Shown: in pieces, positions 23,495 to 30,924 of the stretch
Numbering within the stretch: the first letter of the stretch is position 1
Layout of the letters: every line of letters starts with the position of its first letter
DNA from: Caldifarciminota bacterium
GTDB lineage: Bacteria > Hydrothermota > Tepidihabitantia > SM23-42
Assembly: GCA_023128195.1 (NCBI GenBank)
Contig: JAGMEL010000148.1
Location: 1-33,299, forward strand
Length of the DNA: 33,299 bases
Direction of reading: 5' to 3'
The notes under the pieces: generated by a model
What the model saw: only the letters and a program-made list of their open reading frames with translations
Databases searched by the model: none
What the model was told of the DNA's origin: nothing
Program-made: the position numbers and the translations under genes

Positions 23495-23953
23495 ATGAAA
23501 TTAAATCAGAAAAACTTATCAGATATACTTATAAGAGAATTACGTATGACTGATTATGATAAACTCATAGCACTCTGGAATAAAGCAAAACTATTATACA
23601 AGCCAGAGGGACGGGATAGGCAGGATAACATTGAACGTGAATTGAAAAAACCTACAGCAATTTTTCTGGTGGCAGAAAAGAATGAAGAGTTGATCGGTTC
23701 TATATTTGGCACTCATGATGGCAGAAAGGGCTGGATAAACAGGCTTGCAGTAGCACCTGGGTATCGCAAACAGGGTATTGCTGCTAAGCTGGTTAAAGAG
23801 GTGGAAAATCGCCTTTTTGATATGGGGATTGGTATAATCGCCTGCCTGATCGAAGATTGGAACACAGAATCTATGGAGGTTTTTGAAAAAATGGGATATA
23901 AACAACATAATGATATAACATATTATACCAAAAGAAGGTTTGTAGACGTATGA
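23495..23953 (+). CDS. GNAT-family N-acetyltransferase
   Basis: 152 aa, one GNAT domain. Motif A with the acetyl-CoA pyrophosphate loop is RLAVAPGYRKQGIAAKLV (about 89-106; Q/R-x-x-G-x-A). Motif B near the C-terminus is NTESMEVFEKMGYKQHND. The order and length resemble the small stand-alone acetyltransferases annotated YpeA/RimI-like. Substrate unknown. The stop overlaps the start of the ComB-like gene by 4 bp (ATGA), so the two are translationally coupled. Confidence 0.88.
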   Translation: MKLNQKNLSDILIRELRMTDYDKLIALWNKAKLLYKPEGRDRQDNIERELKKPTAIFLVAEKNEELIGSIFGTHDGRKGWINRLAVAPGYRKQGIAAKLVKEVENRLFDMGIGIIACLIEDWNTESMEVFEKMGYKQHNDITYYTKRRFVDV

Positions 23954-24708
23954 AAAAAAATCCATGTGTTCAATTAGACTGGGGAATCGATGGATTACAA
24001 TTAGCACTCGGGAATCACGATATTGTGGTTATTGTGGACACTTTGCGATTCAGTACTGCAATAGTGACTGCGATCATGAATGGTTTTACGATTTACCCAT
24101 TCTCTGATAAGAAAAAAGGGATGGACTATGCACATGAAATTGGTGCAGAAATATCAGGCAAATCAGGTGAAGCAAAATACTCGCTTTCTCCATCAAGTTT
24201 TATAAATGCTGCTGATAAAGAGAATAAAAAAGTGGTTGTGTTTTCGCCAAACGGTGCTGCTTGTGCTGAGCTGGTTCGAGAACATGACATTGCTTATATT
24301 GGTTGTTTACTAAATGCAAAGGTTTTGGGTAAGCAGATAGATGAAGTTGCAATAGAAAAAAAGAAAAATATAACTATTATCGCAGCTGGTGAGCAACGCG
24401 CAATTGATACCGGGGAGAGAATTGTATATGAATTAAAAGAGGCTCAGAGAGTATTTGCTGTTGAAGATTATCTCGGAGCTGGTGCGATCATTTCTTATAG
24501 CAGATTAAAGAAAACTCCAGCGGCAGAAGTATGCGAACTGGCATTTCGGGCAGCGCAGGATAGACTAAAAGATCTTATGCTTAAATCTTTTAGTGGTAAA
24601 TATCTGGTACAGCATAGTCTTACAAAGGATGTTGAACATGCAGCACAATTGAACCAGTATGATATTATACCAATAATCCGAGAGGGGAAAATCGAGTGTT
24701 TATCATAG
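23950..24708 (+). CDS. comB: 2-phosphosulfolactate phosphatase family protein (ComB)
   Basis: 252 aa. In methanogens ComB removes phosphate from 2-phospho-3-sulfolactate in coenzyme M synthesis; many bacteria carry it without coenzyme M genes, some for sulfolactate metabolism. Family signatures: VVIVDTLRFSTAIVTAIMNGF (about 25-45, with the acidic metal site), the YSLSPSSF segment, VVVFSPNGAA (about 96-105), and a C-terminal GAGAIIS block. No other coenzyme M or sulfolactate gene is in the window, so the substrate here is uncertain. Coupled to the acetyltransferase by a 4-bp overlap. Confidence 0.82.
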   Translation: MKKNPCVQLDWGIDGLQLALGNHDIVVIVDTLRFSTAIVTAIMNGFTIYPFSDKKKGMDYAHEIGAEISGKSGEAKYSLSPSSFINAADKENKKVVVFSPNGAACAELVREHDIAYIGCLLNAKVLGKQIDEVAIEKKKNITIIAAGEQRAIDTGERIVYELKEAQRVFAVEDYLGAGAIISYSRLKKTPAAEVCELAFRAAQDRLKDLMLKSFSGKYLVQHSLTKDVEHAAQLNQYDIIPIIREGKIECLS

Positions 24709-24729
24709 AATAACCGGAGTTTTGATACC

Positions 24730-25779
24730 ATGCAGTTAGGTAAAAAATATCGTATTATAGATTGGCTCTTAGAAGAGGATAATCCATCGGTTCGCTATTT
24801 TACTCTTAGAGATTTATTAGGCAGAAAAGAAAGTGATTCTGAACTAAAGGCAACTAAATCCGCAATTCCAAAATCAAAGATAATAACAAAAATATTTTTA
24901 AAACAAAAGAAAAGGGGATATTGGGAAGATCCGCAGAGTCCTTATTTACCAAAGTACAAAGCATCGTACTGGCAGATAATGATACTGGGCTACATGGGAA
25001 TGGACCAAAAGGATGTAAGGGTAAGAAAAGCGTGTGAATATATATTCCAGTTTCAACACGATGAAGGCGGGTTTTCAGGTGAGACCATGAAAACAGCATT
25101 AAGGGCATATAATTGGTATTTGAAAAGAGGAAAAAATTTACCGTCGCGTAATAAATGGATATCTTCATATATTTATCAAGGGCAGCTCTCATGCCTCACT
25201 GGTAACATGACTGCTACGCTTATTAGACTCGGATATGCAAATGATCCAAGAGTAAAAAATGCATTAAAATGGCTGATAAAGATTCAAAACAGAGATGGTG
25301 GCTGGCTTTGTCCTTACTGGAGTGCTCATATAAAAGATAAACATGGTTGCTTTTACGGAACAATCTGCCCATTAGAAGCATTTAGCGAGGTTCCAAAAAA
25401 AGATTTAACAAAAGAGATGAAACAAACAATAAAAAGAGGAACAGAATTTCTTCTTATGCATCGGCTTTTTAAAGCAGATCATCACAATTATAAAATAATC
25501 AAGAAGTCATGGCTAAAATTTGGGTTTCCATGGTTTTATAATTATAATATTCTAAGAGGGTTGGATATTTTAACCAAACTGGGTTATACCCGGGATGAGC
25601 GTTTAAATGATGCAATTAAAGTTTTACTGCAAAAGCAGGGTCAGGACGGAAAATGGATTCTTGAAAGTACCCCTTCAGGGAGAATGCATGTTAATTTGGA
25701 AACAGTGAGAAAACCAAGTAAATGGATAAGCTTAATTGGTGCAAGAGTTTTAAAACGTCTCTCAAAAATTCTATCTTGA
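24730..25779 (+). CDS. Prenyltransferase/squalene-cyclase-like alpha/alpha-toroid protein
   Basis: 349 aa, soluble, no signal peptide. It begins IIDWLLEEDNPSVRYFTLRDLLG, the typical opening of this family, and contains terpene-cyclase-type repeats: KACEYIFQFQHDEGGFSG (about 99-116), ALKWLIKIQNRDGGWLCPYW, and IKVLLQKQGQDGKWIL. The QxxDGGW/F motif is the one shared by squalene cyclases and prenyltransferase beta subunits. The catalytic DXDD of squalene-hopene cyclase is not seen, so it is probably not a cyclase. Database relatives are sometimes mislabelled NifH. Function unknown. Its stop codon overlaps the -35 box of the cspA promoter. Confidence 0.75.
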   Translation: MQLGKKYRIIDWLLEEDNPSVRYFTLRDLLGRKESDSELKATKSAIPKSKIITKIFLKQKKRGYWEDPQSPYLPKYKASYWQIMILGYMGMDQKDVRVRKACEYIFQFQHDEGGFSGETMKTALRAYNWYLKRGKNLPSRNKWISSYIYQGQLSCLTGNMTATLIRLGYANDPRVKNALKWLIKIQNRDGGWLCPYWSAHIKDKHGCFYGTICPLEAFSEVPKKDLTKEMKQTIKRGTEFLLMHRLFKADHHNYKIIKKSWLKFGFPWFYNYNILRGLDILTKLGYTRDERLNDAIKVLLQKQGQDGKWILESTPSGRMHVNLETVRKPSKWISLIGARVLKRLSKILS

Positions 25780-25804
25780 CAACACAAACCATTTTGAGTA
25801 TAAT
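25776..25804 (+). promoter_or_regulatory. cspA promoter
   Basis: Perfect TTGACA (25776-25781), 17 bp, perfect TATAAT (25799-25804). Expected start near 25811, giving an 80-nt leader, unusually long for this window. Confidence 0.8.
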
Positions 25805-25831
25805 AAAATACAGCTGTAACCGTAGAGGTTT

Positions 25832-25886
25832 GCCTTTATTAGCATTTTTAAAGATGTTGACAAAGGTATAAAGGCTAGAAAGGAGG
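25832..25886 (+). promoter_or_regulatory. Stem-loop leader of cspA
   Basis: GCCTTTAT (25832-25839) pairs perfectly with ATAAAGGC (25868-25875), enclosing a nested small hairpin (CATTTTTAAAGATG). The ribosome site AAAGGAGG (25879-25886) follows directly, four nt before the TTG start. Known cspA leaders switch structure with temperature; a similar role here is inferred. Confidence 0.45.
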
Positions 25887-25890
25887 ACAT

Positions 25891-26103
25891 TTGGAAATCT
25901 ACGGTAAGATAAAGTGGTTCGATAGTAAGAAGGGCTATGGTTTTATTGAGAAAGAAGATGGTTCCGGTGATGTGTTTGTACATTATGCCGACATTGTTGG
26001 CGAAGGATACCGGGTTCTTAGAGAAGGCGACAGAGTTAAATTTGAGATTGCATCATCACCAAAAGGGGACAAAGCTTTAAAAGTCGAACGCGTTAACGAA
26101 TAA
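25891..26103 (+). CDS. cspA: Cold-shock domain protein
   Basis: 70 aa, a single OB-fold cold-shock domain that binds single-stranded RNA/DNA as an RNA chaperone. RNP1 is KGYGFIE (about 14-20) and RNP2 is VFVHYAD (about 28-34), both intact with their aromatic residues. Starts at TTG, fixed by the AAAGGAGG site four nt upstream and by the family N-terminus (GKIKWFDSKKG). Monocistronic: own consensus promoter, structured 80-nt leader, and a strong terminator 22 nt after the stop. Confidence 0.96.
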   Translation: MEIYGKIKWFDSKKGYGFIEKEDGSGDVFVHYADIVGEGYRVLREGDRVKFEIASSPKGDKALKVERVNE

Positions 26104-26124
26104 GAGACATTAAAAGTGTTTCTT

Positions 26125-26160
26125 AAATGGGGTTTGGATGCACCAAACCCCATTTTTTTA
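26125..26160 (+). terminator. Rho-independent terminator of cspA
   Basis: AAATGGGGTTTGG (26125-26137) pairs with CCAAACCCCATTT (26143-26155), loop of 5 nt, followed by a run of T to 26159. Confidence 0.92.
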
Positions 26161-26184
26161 AAAGGGTTCATATGTGAACCCTTT
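26161..26184. promoter_or_regulatory. Palindrome between cspA terminator and thiE promoter
   Basis: Perfect 10-bp arms AAAGGGTTCA / TGAACCCTTT with a TATG loop, ending 5 bp before the -35 box at 26190. It could be a backup terminator or an operator for the thiD2-thiE promoter. No T-run follows. Confidence 0.5.
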
Positions 26185-26189
26185 AGGTA

Positions 26190-26217
26190 TTGACATAAAA
26201 ACTTATTTAGTTATAAT
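26190..26217 (+). promoter_or_regulatory. Leaderless promoter of thiD2-thiE
   Basis: Perfect TTGACA (26190-26195), 16 bp, perfect TATAAT (26212-26217), then 5 nt to the GTG start at 26223. The +1 falls on or next to the start codon, so no riboswitch or ribosome site can exist in the transcript. Confidence 0.75.
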
Positions 26218-26222
26218 TTAAT

Positions 26223-27233
26223 GTGAACTGGAAACGGATTGCGGATGTAAATTTGAACCGCCTTAATGAATCCCTGAAGTTCATAGAAGATGTAATAAGA
26301 TTTTCCCTTGAGAATAAAGATCTTTTAACCCGGATAAGAAAACTCAGATATGAATTCTTTAAGATAAAAAAGGCTGTTCCACTAGCTGATATAATCAGTT
26401 TCCGTCAAAGTCGTTATGATCTCGGTAGAACTGCAACATTTGATATTCAAACAAAAAAGACATCTGAAGATTTAATAATTGCTAATTTGACCAGGGCAAA
26501 AGAATCGGCGAGAATCATAGAAGAGATTCTCAAATCGATAAATGTGAAGATAGGTAATAGAATGAAAGAAATGAGGTTTCAATTATATGACCTGGAAAAG
26601 TATATTATCGGATGCCTTAGAAGAAACTTCAATTCCAGAATCATTGCGGTCATAGATGAAAAATACTTATTAGCATACAGGATTAAGAATATGATAGATA
26701 TTCTTGAAAATAATGGTGCAACAATGATTCAACTTCGCATTAAAACCTTGCCAGACAGAAAATTCTACAATTATGCTGTGAGGATTAAAAAGACCCTCAA
26801 AAAAAAGGATATAAAATTCATCATTAATAATCGATTAGATATTGCTCTTGCCGTTGGTGCAGATGGAGTTCATCTTGGCCAGGATGATATGCCAGTAAGG
26901 ATGGCACGTAGAATATTGGGTGAGAACTATATCATTGGTGTATCAGCGCATAATATAGATGAAGCGAAGAAGGCAGAACAGGGTGGAGCCGACTATATCG
27001 GAGTCGGTTCAATATTTAGGACAAAAACAAAATCAGATGCCCACATCTGTGGGCTGTCAGTTCTGAAATCGATGTGCAAAAAAATAACTATACCGGTGAT
27101 TGGTATTGGAGGTGTAACAAATAAAAATTACAGGGATGTGTTTAAGACGGGCGCTTCAGGTATTGCTGTTTCATCCTATTTATTTGAAGGTGATTTATTA
27201 AAGAATATTCGTTCATTGACACTTAGGAAATAA
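26223..27233 (+). CDS. thiE: ThiD2-ThiE fusion: HMP-phosphate kinase domain plus thiamine-phosphate synthase
   Basis: 336 aa, GTG start. The N-terminal part (1-135), beginning WKRIADVNLNRLNESLKFIED with REESARIIEE-type helices (LTRAKESARIIEEIL), matches the ThiD2-type domain reported as a monofunctional HMP-P kinase and often fused to ThiE. The C-terminal TIM barrel (about 138-335) is ThiE: MIQLR, FIINNRLDIALAVGADGVHLGQDD (diphosphate/thiazole site), IGVSAHN, GADYIGVGSIFRTKTK, and VIGIGGV. It joins HMP diphosphate and thiazole phosphate to give thiamine phosphate. With thiC downstream at 32218, most of the pyrimidine branch is in this window. No TPP riboswitch: the promoter is leaderless. Confidence 0.88.
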   Translation: MNWKRIADVNLNRLNESLKFIEDVIRFSLENKDLLTRIRKLRYEFFKIKKAVPLADIISFRQSRYDLGRTATFDIQTKKTSEDLIIANLTRAKESARIIEEILKSINVKIGNRMKEMRFQLYDLEKYIIGCLRRNFNSRIIAVIDEKYLLAYRIKNMIDILENNGATMIQLRIKTLPDRKFYNYAVRIKKTLKKKDIKFIINNRLDIALAVGADGVHLGQDDMPVRMARRILGENYIIGVSAHNIDEAKKAEQGGADYIGVGSIFRTKTKSDAHICGLSVLKSMCKKITIPVIGIGGVTNKNYRDVFKTGASGIAVSSYLFEGDLLKNIRSLTLRK

Positions 27234-27243
27234 TGATTATAAT
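27216..27243 (+). promoter_or_regulatory. Promoter of the hibernation factor-hprK operon
   Basis: Perfect TTGACA (27216-27221, inside the 3' end of the thiE frame), 16 bp, perfect TATAAT (27238-27243). Start near 27250, leaving a leader of about 207 nt before the hibernation factor gene. Confidence 0.7.
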
Positions 27244-27253
27244 AAAATATACT

Positions 27254-27331
27254 ATGTGTTTGGAAAAAACCAAGTATTCTATCTGCAAAACTCCAAAAAG
27301 ACGAAGAAAGTTCAGGATGGTCGAAAAATGA
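27254..27331 (+). CDS. Possible 25-residue basic peptide in the hpf leader
   Basis: ATG 27254 lies 10 nt after the -10 box, at a distance like the near-leaderless genes in this window. It opens a 25-codon frame (MCLEKTKYSICKTPKRRRKF... ending MVEK) with two Cys and many Lys/Arg. No homology was recognised. It could be a small protein, an attenuating leader peptide, or chance. Confidence 0.25.
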   Translation: MCLEKTKYSICKTPKRRRKFRMVEK

Positions 27332-27365
27332 AACGGAACAGGGCATAAGATGGCAGAAGAAAGCA

Positions 27366-27430
27366 TGAGAAGGCGATTAAGGGCAACAAGAATAGAACAA
27401 AGCCTTCATAGTACTTTTTCCGCCTTCTCA
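27366..27430 (+). promoter_or_regulatory. Inverted repeat in the leader of the hibernation factor gene
   Basis: TGAGAAGGCG (27366-27375) and CGCCTTCTCA (27421-27430) are exact complements, 45 nt apart, and sit 26 nt before the ATG. They could fold the long 5' leader and hold the AAGGAGG site (about 27444-27450) outside the stem. Confidence 0.4.
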
Positions 27431-27456
27431 AACCATTTGTTTTTTAAGGAGGATTT

Positions 27457-27774
27457 ATGGAATTAAATATAACCGCAAAGAATTTTAACCTCAGCAATAG
27501 ATTGGAACAATATGCTAAAAAGAAGATGTCGAAGTTGGAGAGGTTTTCCCACCATATTATTAATGGCGATATGATTTTGGAAAAAGATAAGTCTTTAAAT
27601 GTGATTGAGCTTAATTTATCAGTCAAACATTCAGTTGTCACAAGTAAGGTTAAAAATGCGGATATCTATCTGGGAATAAGCGAAGTTTTCAGAAAGACCG
27701 AAAGGCAGTTAATTAAGTATGAAGAGAAATTCCGAGAAAGAAAAAGGTTGGCGCATAAAACAAGAAGAAAATGA
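27457..27774 (+). CDS. hpf: Ribosome hibernation-promoting factor (HPF/RaiA, short form)
   Basis: 105 aa. Binds the 30S decoding region and silences or stores ribosomes in slow growth. A single beta-alpha-beta-beta-beta-alpha domain begins MELNITAKNFNLSNRLEQYAKKKMSKLERF and ends in a basic helix (KYEEKFRERKRLAHKTRRK). The long-form C-terminal dimerisation domain is absent, so it is the short type. A strong AAGGAGG site lies 6-7 nt upstream. First gene of an overlapping operon with hprK, EIIA and an acyl-CoA synthetase; the hpf-hprK order is common in bacteria with a regulatory PTS. Confidence 0.93.
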   Translation: MELNITAKNFNLSNRLEQYAKKKMSKLERFSHHIINGDMILEKDKSLNVIELNLSVKHSVVTSKVKNADIYLGISEVFRKTERQLIKYEEKFRERKRLAHKTRRK

Positions 27775-28751
27775 ATAAAATAACAACGGGAACTCTGTAT
27801 CAGGAAAAAAAGGACGAATTTTCTTTAGAAATTGTTATAGGTGAAGAATTTTTACGACAGAGAACAATAACTACCTATGATATTTTTCGTCCTGGTCTTG
27901 CCTTAGCTGGTTACACAGGATATTTCTTAAGCGATCGTATATTGATAGTTGGTGAAACAGAGACTGTTTATTTAAAGACATTAACAAAAAAATTAAAAGA
28001 TAAACGGATTGCAACTGTAATGAGCTTTGGCGCGCCATGTCTTATTGTTACTAAGGGTTTAGACATTGATAAGAAATTTATCGAACAAGCAAAACATAGA
28101 AAAATTCCAATATTGCGGACTTCCATGTCGACGACCCCATTTATTCATAAACTGTCTGCATATCTTGATTACAAGCTTGCTCCCACAAAATACGTTCAGG
28201 GTACACTTGTGGACATTTATGGAGTTGGTGTTTTGTTTATCGGTAAACCAGGAACAGGTAAGAGTGAGTGTGCCATGGATTTAATTGAGAGAGGGCATCG
28301 TTTTGTTGCTGATGACCTGGTTAAAATTGTGAAGCGGGGTAATACTCTGATTGGTTCTGGGGCTGAAAAGAGTGATCGCTTGAGACATCATATTGAGATT
28401 AGAGGCGTTGGAATTATTAATATTTTCAGAATATTTGGTGTTAAATCAGTTAGATTAAGAAAGCGTATAGAAGTTGTTGTTGAACTTATTCTATGGGATG
28501 AAACAAAGGGTGAATATGAACGGATTGGTTTAGAAAAGAAGGTAAAGAAAATTCTTGATGTAAAAATCCCACGTATTGTAATACCGCTTACACCAGGAAA
28601 GAATGTTTCAGTTATTGCTGAGGTTATAGCAATGAATTATCTTCTGGAATTGCGGGGAATCAATCCAGCCAAAGAATATGATATTGAATTGAAAAGAGTC
28701 TTATCTGAAAAGGAAATGTCAGATGTTTATTATAATGAACATATAGAGTAA
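27771..28751 (+). CDS. hprK: HPr kinase/phosphorylase
   Basis: 326 aa, normal length. Phosphorylates Ser46 of HPr using ATP, or reverses it, linking carbon state to regulation. The N-terminal domain (1-125) is followed by the kinase domain: KLAPTKYVQGTLVDIYGVG, Walker A GKPGTGKSE (158-166), VADDLVKI (catalytic Asp pair at about 181-182), the signature IEIRGVGIINIFRIFGVKSVR, and PLTPGKN. Oddity: where Bacillus HprK has AVHGVLVDIYG, this protein has YVQGTLVDIYG, with Gln143 for the conserved His. The P-loop is GKPGTGKS rather than GxSGxGKS. Overlaps hpf by 4 bp. No HPr gene is in the window. Confidence 0.93.
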   Translation: MNKITTGTLYQEKKDEFSLEIVIGEEFLRQRTITTYDIFRPGLALAGYTGYFLSDRILIVGETETVYLKTLTKKLKDKRIATVMSFGAPCLIVTKGLDIDKKFIEQAKHRKIPILRTSMSTTPFIHKLSAYLDYKLAPTKYVQGTLVDIYGVGVLFIGKPGTGKSECAMDLIERGHRFVADDLVKIVKRGNTLIGSGAEKSDRLRHHIEIRGVGIINIFRIFGVKSVRLRKRIEVVVELILWDETKGEYERIGLEKKVKKILDVKIPRIVIPLTPGKNVSVIAEVIAMNYLLELRGINPAKEYDIELKRVLSEKEMSDVYYNEHIE

Positions 28752-28756
28752 TTGAT

Positions 28757-29146
28757 ATGATTAAAGGTATAATAGTTGGCCATAGTGACTTTGCAAAAGG
28801 AATGCTTCACACGGCTGAACAGATAGTTGGTAAACAACCTGATCTTGAAATTATTTCTAATAAAGGAATTTCTTGCGAAGTGTTGAGTGAAAGGATCGCA
28901 AAAATTGTCCGTAGTAATGAAAGTCAAGAAACAATAGTTTTTGTTGATTTGCCTGGGGGGAGTTGTACGATAAGCTGTTATGGTTTGTTAAAGGATTATA
29001 ATGAGTTAAATGTAATCGTTGGCGTGAATCTACCTATGCTAATAGAGTTTTTTATGTTACGTGATAAACATTCAGTTATTGAACTCGTTCCCATTTTAAT
29101 TGAAAAGGGAAGAGAAAATATTTTTAAATTGAGGTGCAGAAAATGA
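28757..29146 (+). CDS. PTS EIIA component, mannose (EIIA-Man) family
   Basis: 129 aa, a single EIIA-Man domain. The phosphorylated His is H9 in GIIVGHSDFAKGM; further marks are EQIVGKQPDLEII (about 21-33), VFVDLPGGSCTISC (about 62-75) and VIVGVNLPMLIEF. It accepts phosphate from HPr in the cytoplasm. No EIIB, EIIC or EIID gene is seen nearby, so it more likely belongs to a regulatory PTS branch than to sugar import. Lies 5 nt after hprK and overlaps the acyl-CoA synthetase gene by 4 bp. Confidence 0.88.
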   Translation: MIKGIIVGHSDFAKGMLHTAEQIVGKQPDLEIISNKGISCEVLSERIAKIVRSNESQETIVFVDLPGGSCTISCYGLLKDYNELNVIVGVNLPMLIEFFMLRDKHSVIELVPILIEKGRENIFKLRCRK

Positions 29147-30789
29147 ATAAAAAAATCAAATTTTTAGGTGATGTTTTTGAATCGTCAGTAGAGAAATTCC
29201 CGGATAAACTGGCGTTAAAAAAAGATGATACTGAATATACCTATGCTCAACTAAAAGCAGAGGTAATAAAATTAAAGAATCATTTATTAGGTCTTGATTT
29301 GAAAAAAGGAGACAAATTTGCAGTGTTTGGTGAGAATGGGCCAGAATGGGCAATAGGGTATTTAGCTATCGTGCGGGCAGGGTTGATCTGTGTACCAGTG
29401 GACCGTTTGTTATCAGAAGCTGAAATTCTTCACATTCTTCGTCACAGCGAAGCAAGCGGTGTCATTGCTTCGGAAAATTACATCGATAAAATCGAAGCAG
29501 TCAAAGGTGAATTAACCGATTTCAAATACGTGATACCCATGGATAGTATTAAGAAATTAGTGGCTACAAAAGATATCCCTACTGGAAAGCTCGATTCTGA
29601 TTCATTGGCAGTATTGATTTTTACATCAGGCACGACCGGTACGGCAAAAGCAGTTATGTTGAGTCATAATAACATCCTTAGTAATCTAAGAGCTGTTGAA
29701 CAAATGATACCACTAAGCGAAAATGATACACTCGTTTCAATAATTCCTATGCATCACACATTCGAAGGAACTGCTGGGTTTCTTTATCCGTTATATCAAG
29801 GCGCGGCAATTTACTATCCCGCGAGTTTAAAACCAAAGGACATTTTAGAAACAATGAAACTGGCAAAGGTATCTTGCCTTATTGCTGTTCCTCTTCTATT
29901 TGAAAAATTCTTAGGAGCTGTTCACAGGAAAGTCGCGAGCTCATCCTTGCCAACCAAAGTTATGTTCAATGCAATAAGTGGAGTAGGCTCGGTCTTTAAA
30001 TTTTTAAGGAAACCACTTTTTGCAAGGGTGAGAAGAGAGATGGGTCTTGGTAATCTAAGAATTGCATGTGCTGGTGGAGCGGCACTTACAGAAAAGGTTG
30101 CACGGGGATTGAAACTTCTTGCTATACCTATTCTACAGGGGTATGGATTGACTGAAACCTCTCCTGTAATTTCAGTAAGTCCATTAGAAAAGCCAAACAC
30201 TGCTTCAGTCGGGGTTGTTGTTCCAGGTGTTGAGGTTAAGATCAATGAACCCGATGAAAATGATATAGGTGAAATTATCATGCGCGGTCCTAATGTAATG
30301 CTTGGGTATTATAAAAATAAAAAAGCAACAGATGAGATTATAAAGGATGGTTGGTTATATACCGGAGATTTAGGGTGGCTCGATGATGAAGGTTATTTGT
30401 ATATCACAGGTAGGAGGAAAAGTTTAATTGTTACGCAGACAGGTAAGAATATCTATCCTGAGGAGCTTGAAGCAAAACTGCTAAAGAGTCAATGGGTACA
30501 AGAGGTTTTAGTAGTACCAAGAATTGATCCTGAAACAAAAAAGGAATCCATATGCGCTCTGATTTTTCCGGATTATGAATTACTTGAGCAATACAGCATT
30601 TCATCAGATATTACACTAAGTGAGGAAGATATTGAATCAATATTCAAGGATGAGATAAAAAAGGTTAATGAAGATTTACCTGCCTATAAAAAAATTCTTC
30701 AATTTGAAGTCAGGGAAGAAGAATTTCCCAAGACTACGACAAAGAAGATAAAGCGACATATGTTTATTGAAAGAGGAGTAAAGGTTTAA
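29143..30789 (+). CDS. AMP-forming acyl-CoA synthetase (long-chain fatty acid-CoA ligase type)
   Basis: 548 aa from ATG 29143, chosen for the 4-bp ATGA overlap with EIIA and the GAGGTG site 6 nt upstream; a GTG at 29134 is an alternative. ANL-superfamily motifs: FTSGTTGTAKAVMLSH (A3, ATP loop), the IIPMHHTFEG segment, GYGLTETSP (A5), YTGDLGWLDDEGYLYITGRRKSLI (A7/A8 hinge), GKNIYPEELE, and C-terminal Lys in TTTKKIKRHMF (A10). Activates fatty acids, or acyl groups for phospholipid synthesis, as acyl-AMP then acyl-CoA. Relatives may act on acyl-ACP. Its place in an operon with HprK and EIIA suggests nutrient-linked lipid metabolism, which is inference. Confidence 0.92.
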   Translation: MNKKIKFLGDVFESSVEKFPDKLALKKDDTEYTYAQLKAEVIKLKNHLLGLDLKKGDKFAVFGENGPEWAIGYLAIVRAGLICVPVDRLLSEAEILHILRHSEASGVIASENYIDKIEAVKGELTDFKYVIPMDSIKKLVATKDIPTGKLDSDSLAVLIFTSGTTGTAKAVMLSHNNILSNLRAVEQMIPLSENDTLVSIIPMHHTFEGTAGFLYPLYQGAAIYYPASLKPKDILETMKLAKVSCLIAVPLLFEKFLGAVHRKVASSSLPTKVMFNAISGVGSVFKFLRKPLFARVRREMGLGNLRIACAGGAALTEKVARGLKLLAIPILQGYGLTETSPVISVSPLEKPNTASVGVVVPGVEVKINEPDENDIGEIIMRGPNVMLGYYKNKKATDEIIKDGWLYTGDLGWLDDEGYLYITGRRKSLIVTQTGKNIYPEELEAKLLKSQWVQEVLVVPRIDPETKKESICALIFPDYELLEQYSISSDITLSEEDIESIFKDEIKKVNEDLPAYKKILQFEVREEEFPKTTTKKIKRHMFIERGVKV

Positions 30790-30794
30790 CAAAC

Positions 30795-30895
30795 GCAGTA
30801 TCATTCCGCCCCTTTAAAAAATGGGCTGAATTCGCAGGATCACTGCGTTCGCAGGACCGTCCTGCCATTCATTAATGGCGGGACTTGCAGTATCG
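30795..30895 (+). repeat. Palindrome array, left arm (four GCAG(T/G)A(T/C)C words)
   Basis: Four direct copies of an 8-bp word: GCAGTATC 30795-30802, GCAGGATC 30834-30841, GCAGGACC 30851-30858, GCAGTATC 30887-30894. The gaps hold mutually unlike inverted repeats: ATTCCGCCC/GGGCTGAAT (30803-30811/30823-30831) and GTCCTGCCATT/AATGGCGGGAC (30859-30869/30874-30884). The array begins 5 nt after the acyl-CoA synthetase stop. A last word, GGCGGGACTTGCAGTATCG (30877-30895), is mirrored near the right arm's start. Confidence 0.75.
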
Positions 30896-30924
30896 TCCTG
30901 ATTAAAGTCAGAATTCGCTAAATT

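Noticed and set aside
24730..25779. NifH-like protein
   Set aside because: No P-loop or Fe-S cysteines; the QxxDGGW repeats show an alpha/alpha-toroid. The NifH label seen for relatives is a known kind of mislabelling.
27350..27466. 38-codon frame in the hpf leader
   Set aside because: No ribosome site, runs into the hpf start out of frame, and covers the inverted repeat; chance is the simplest explanation.
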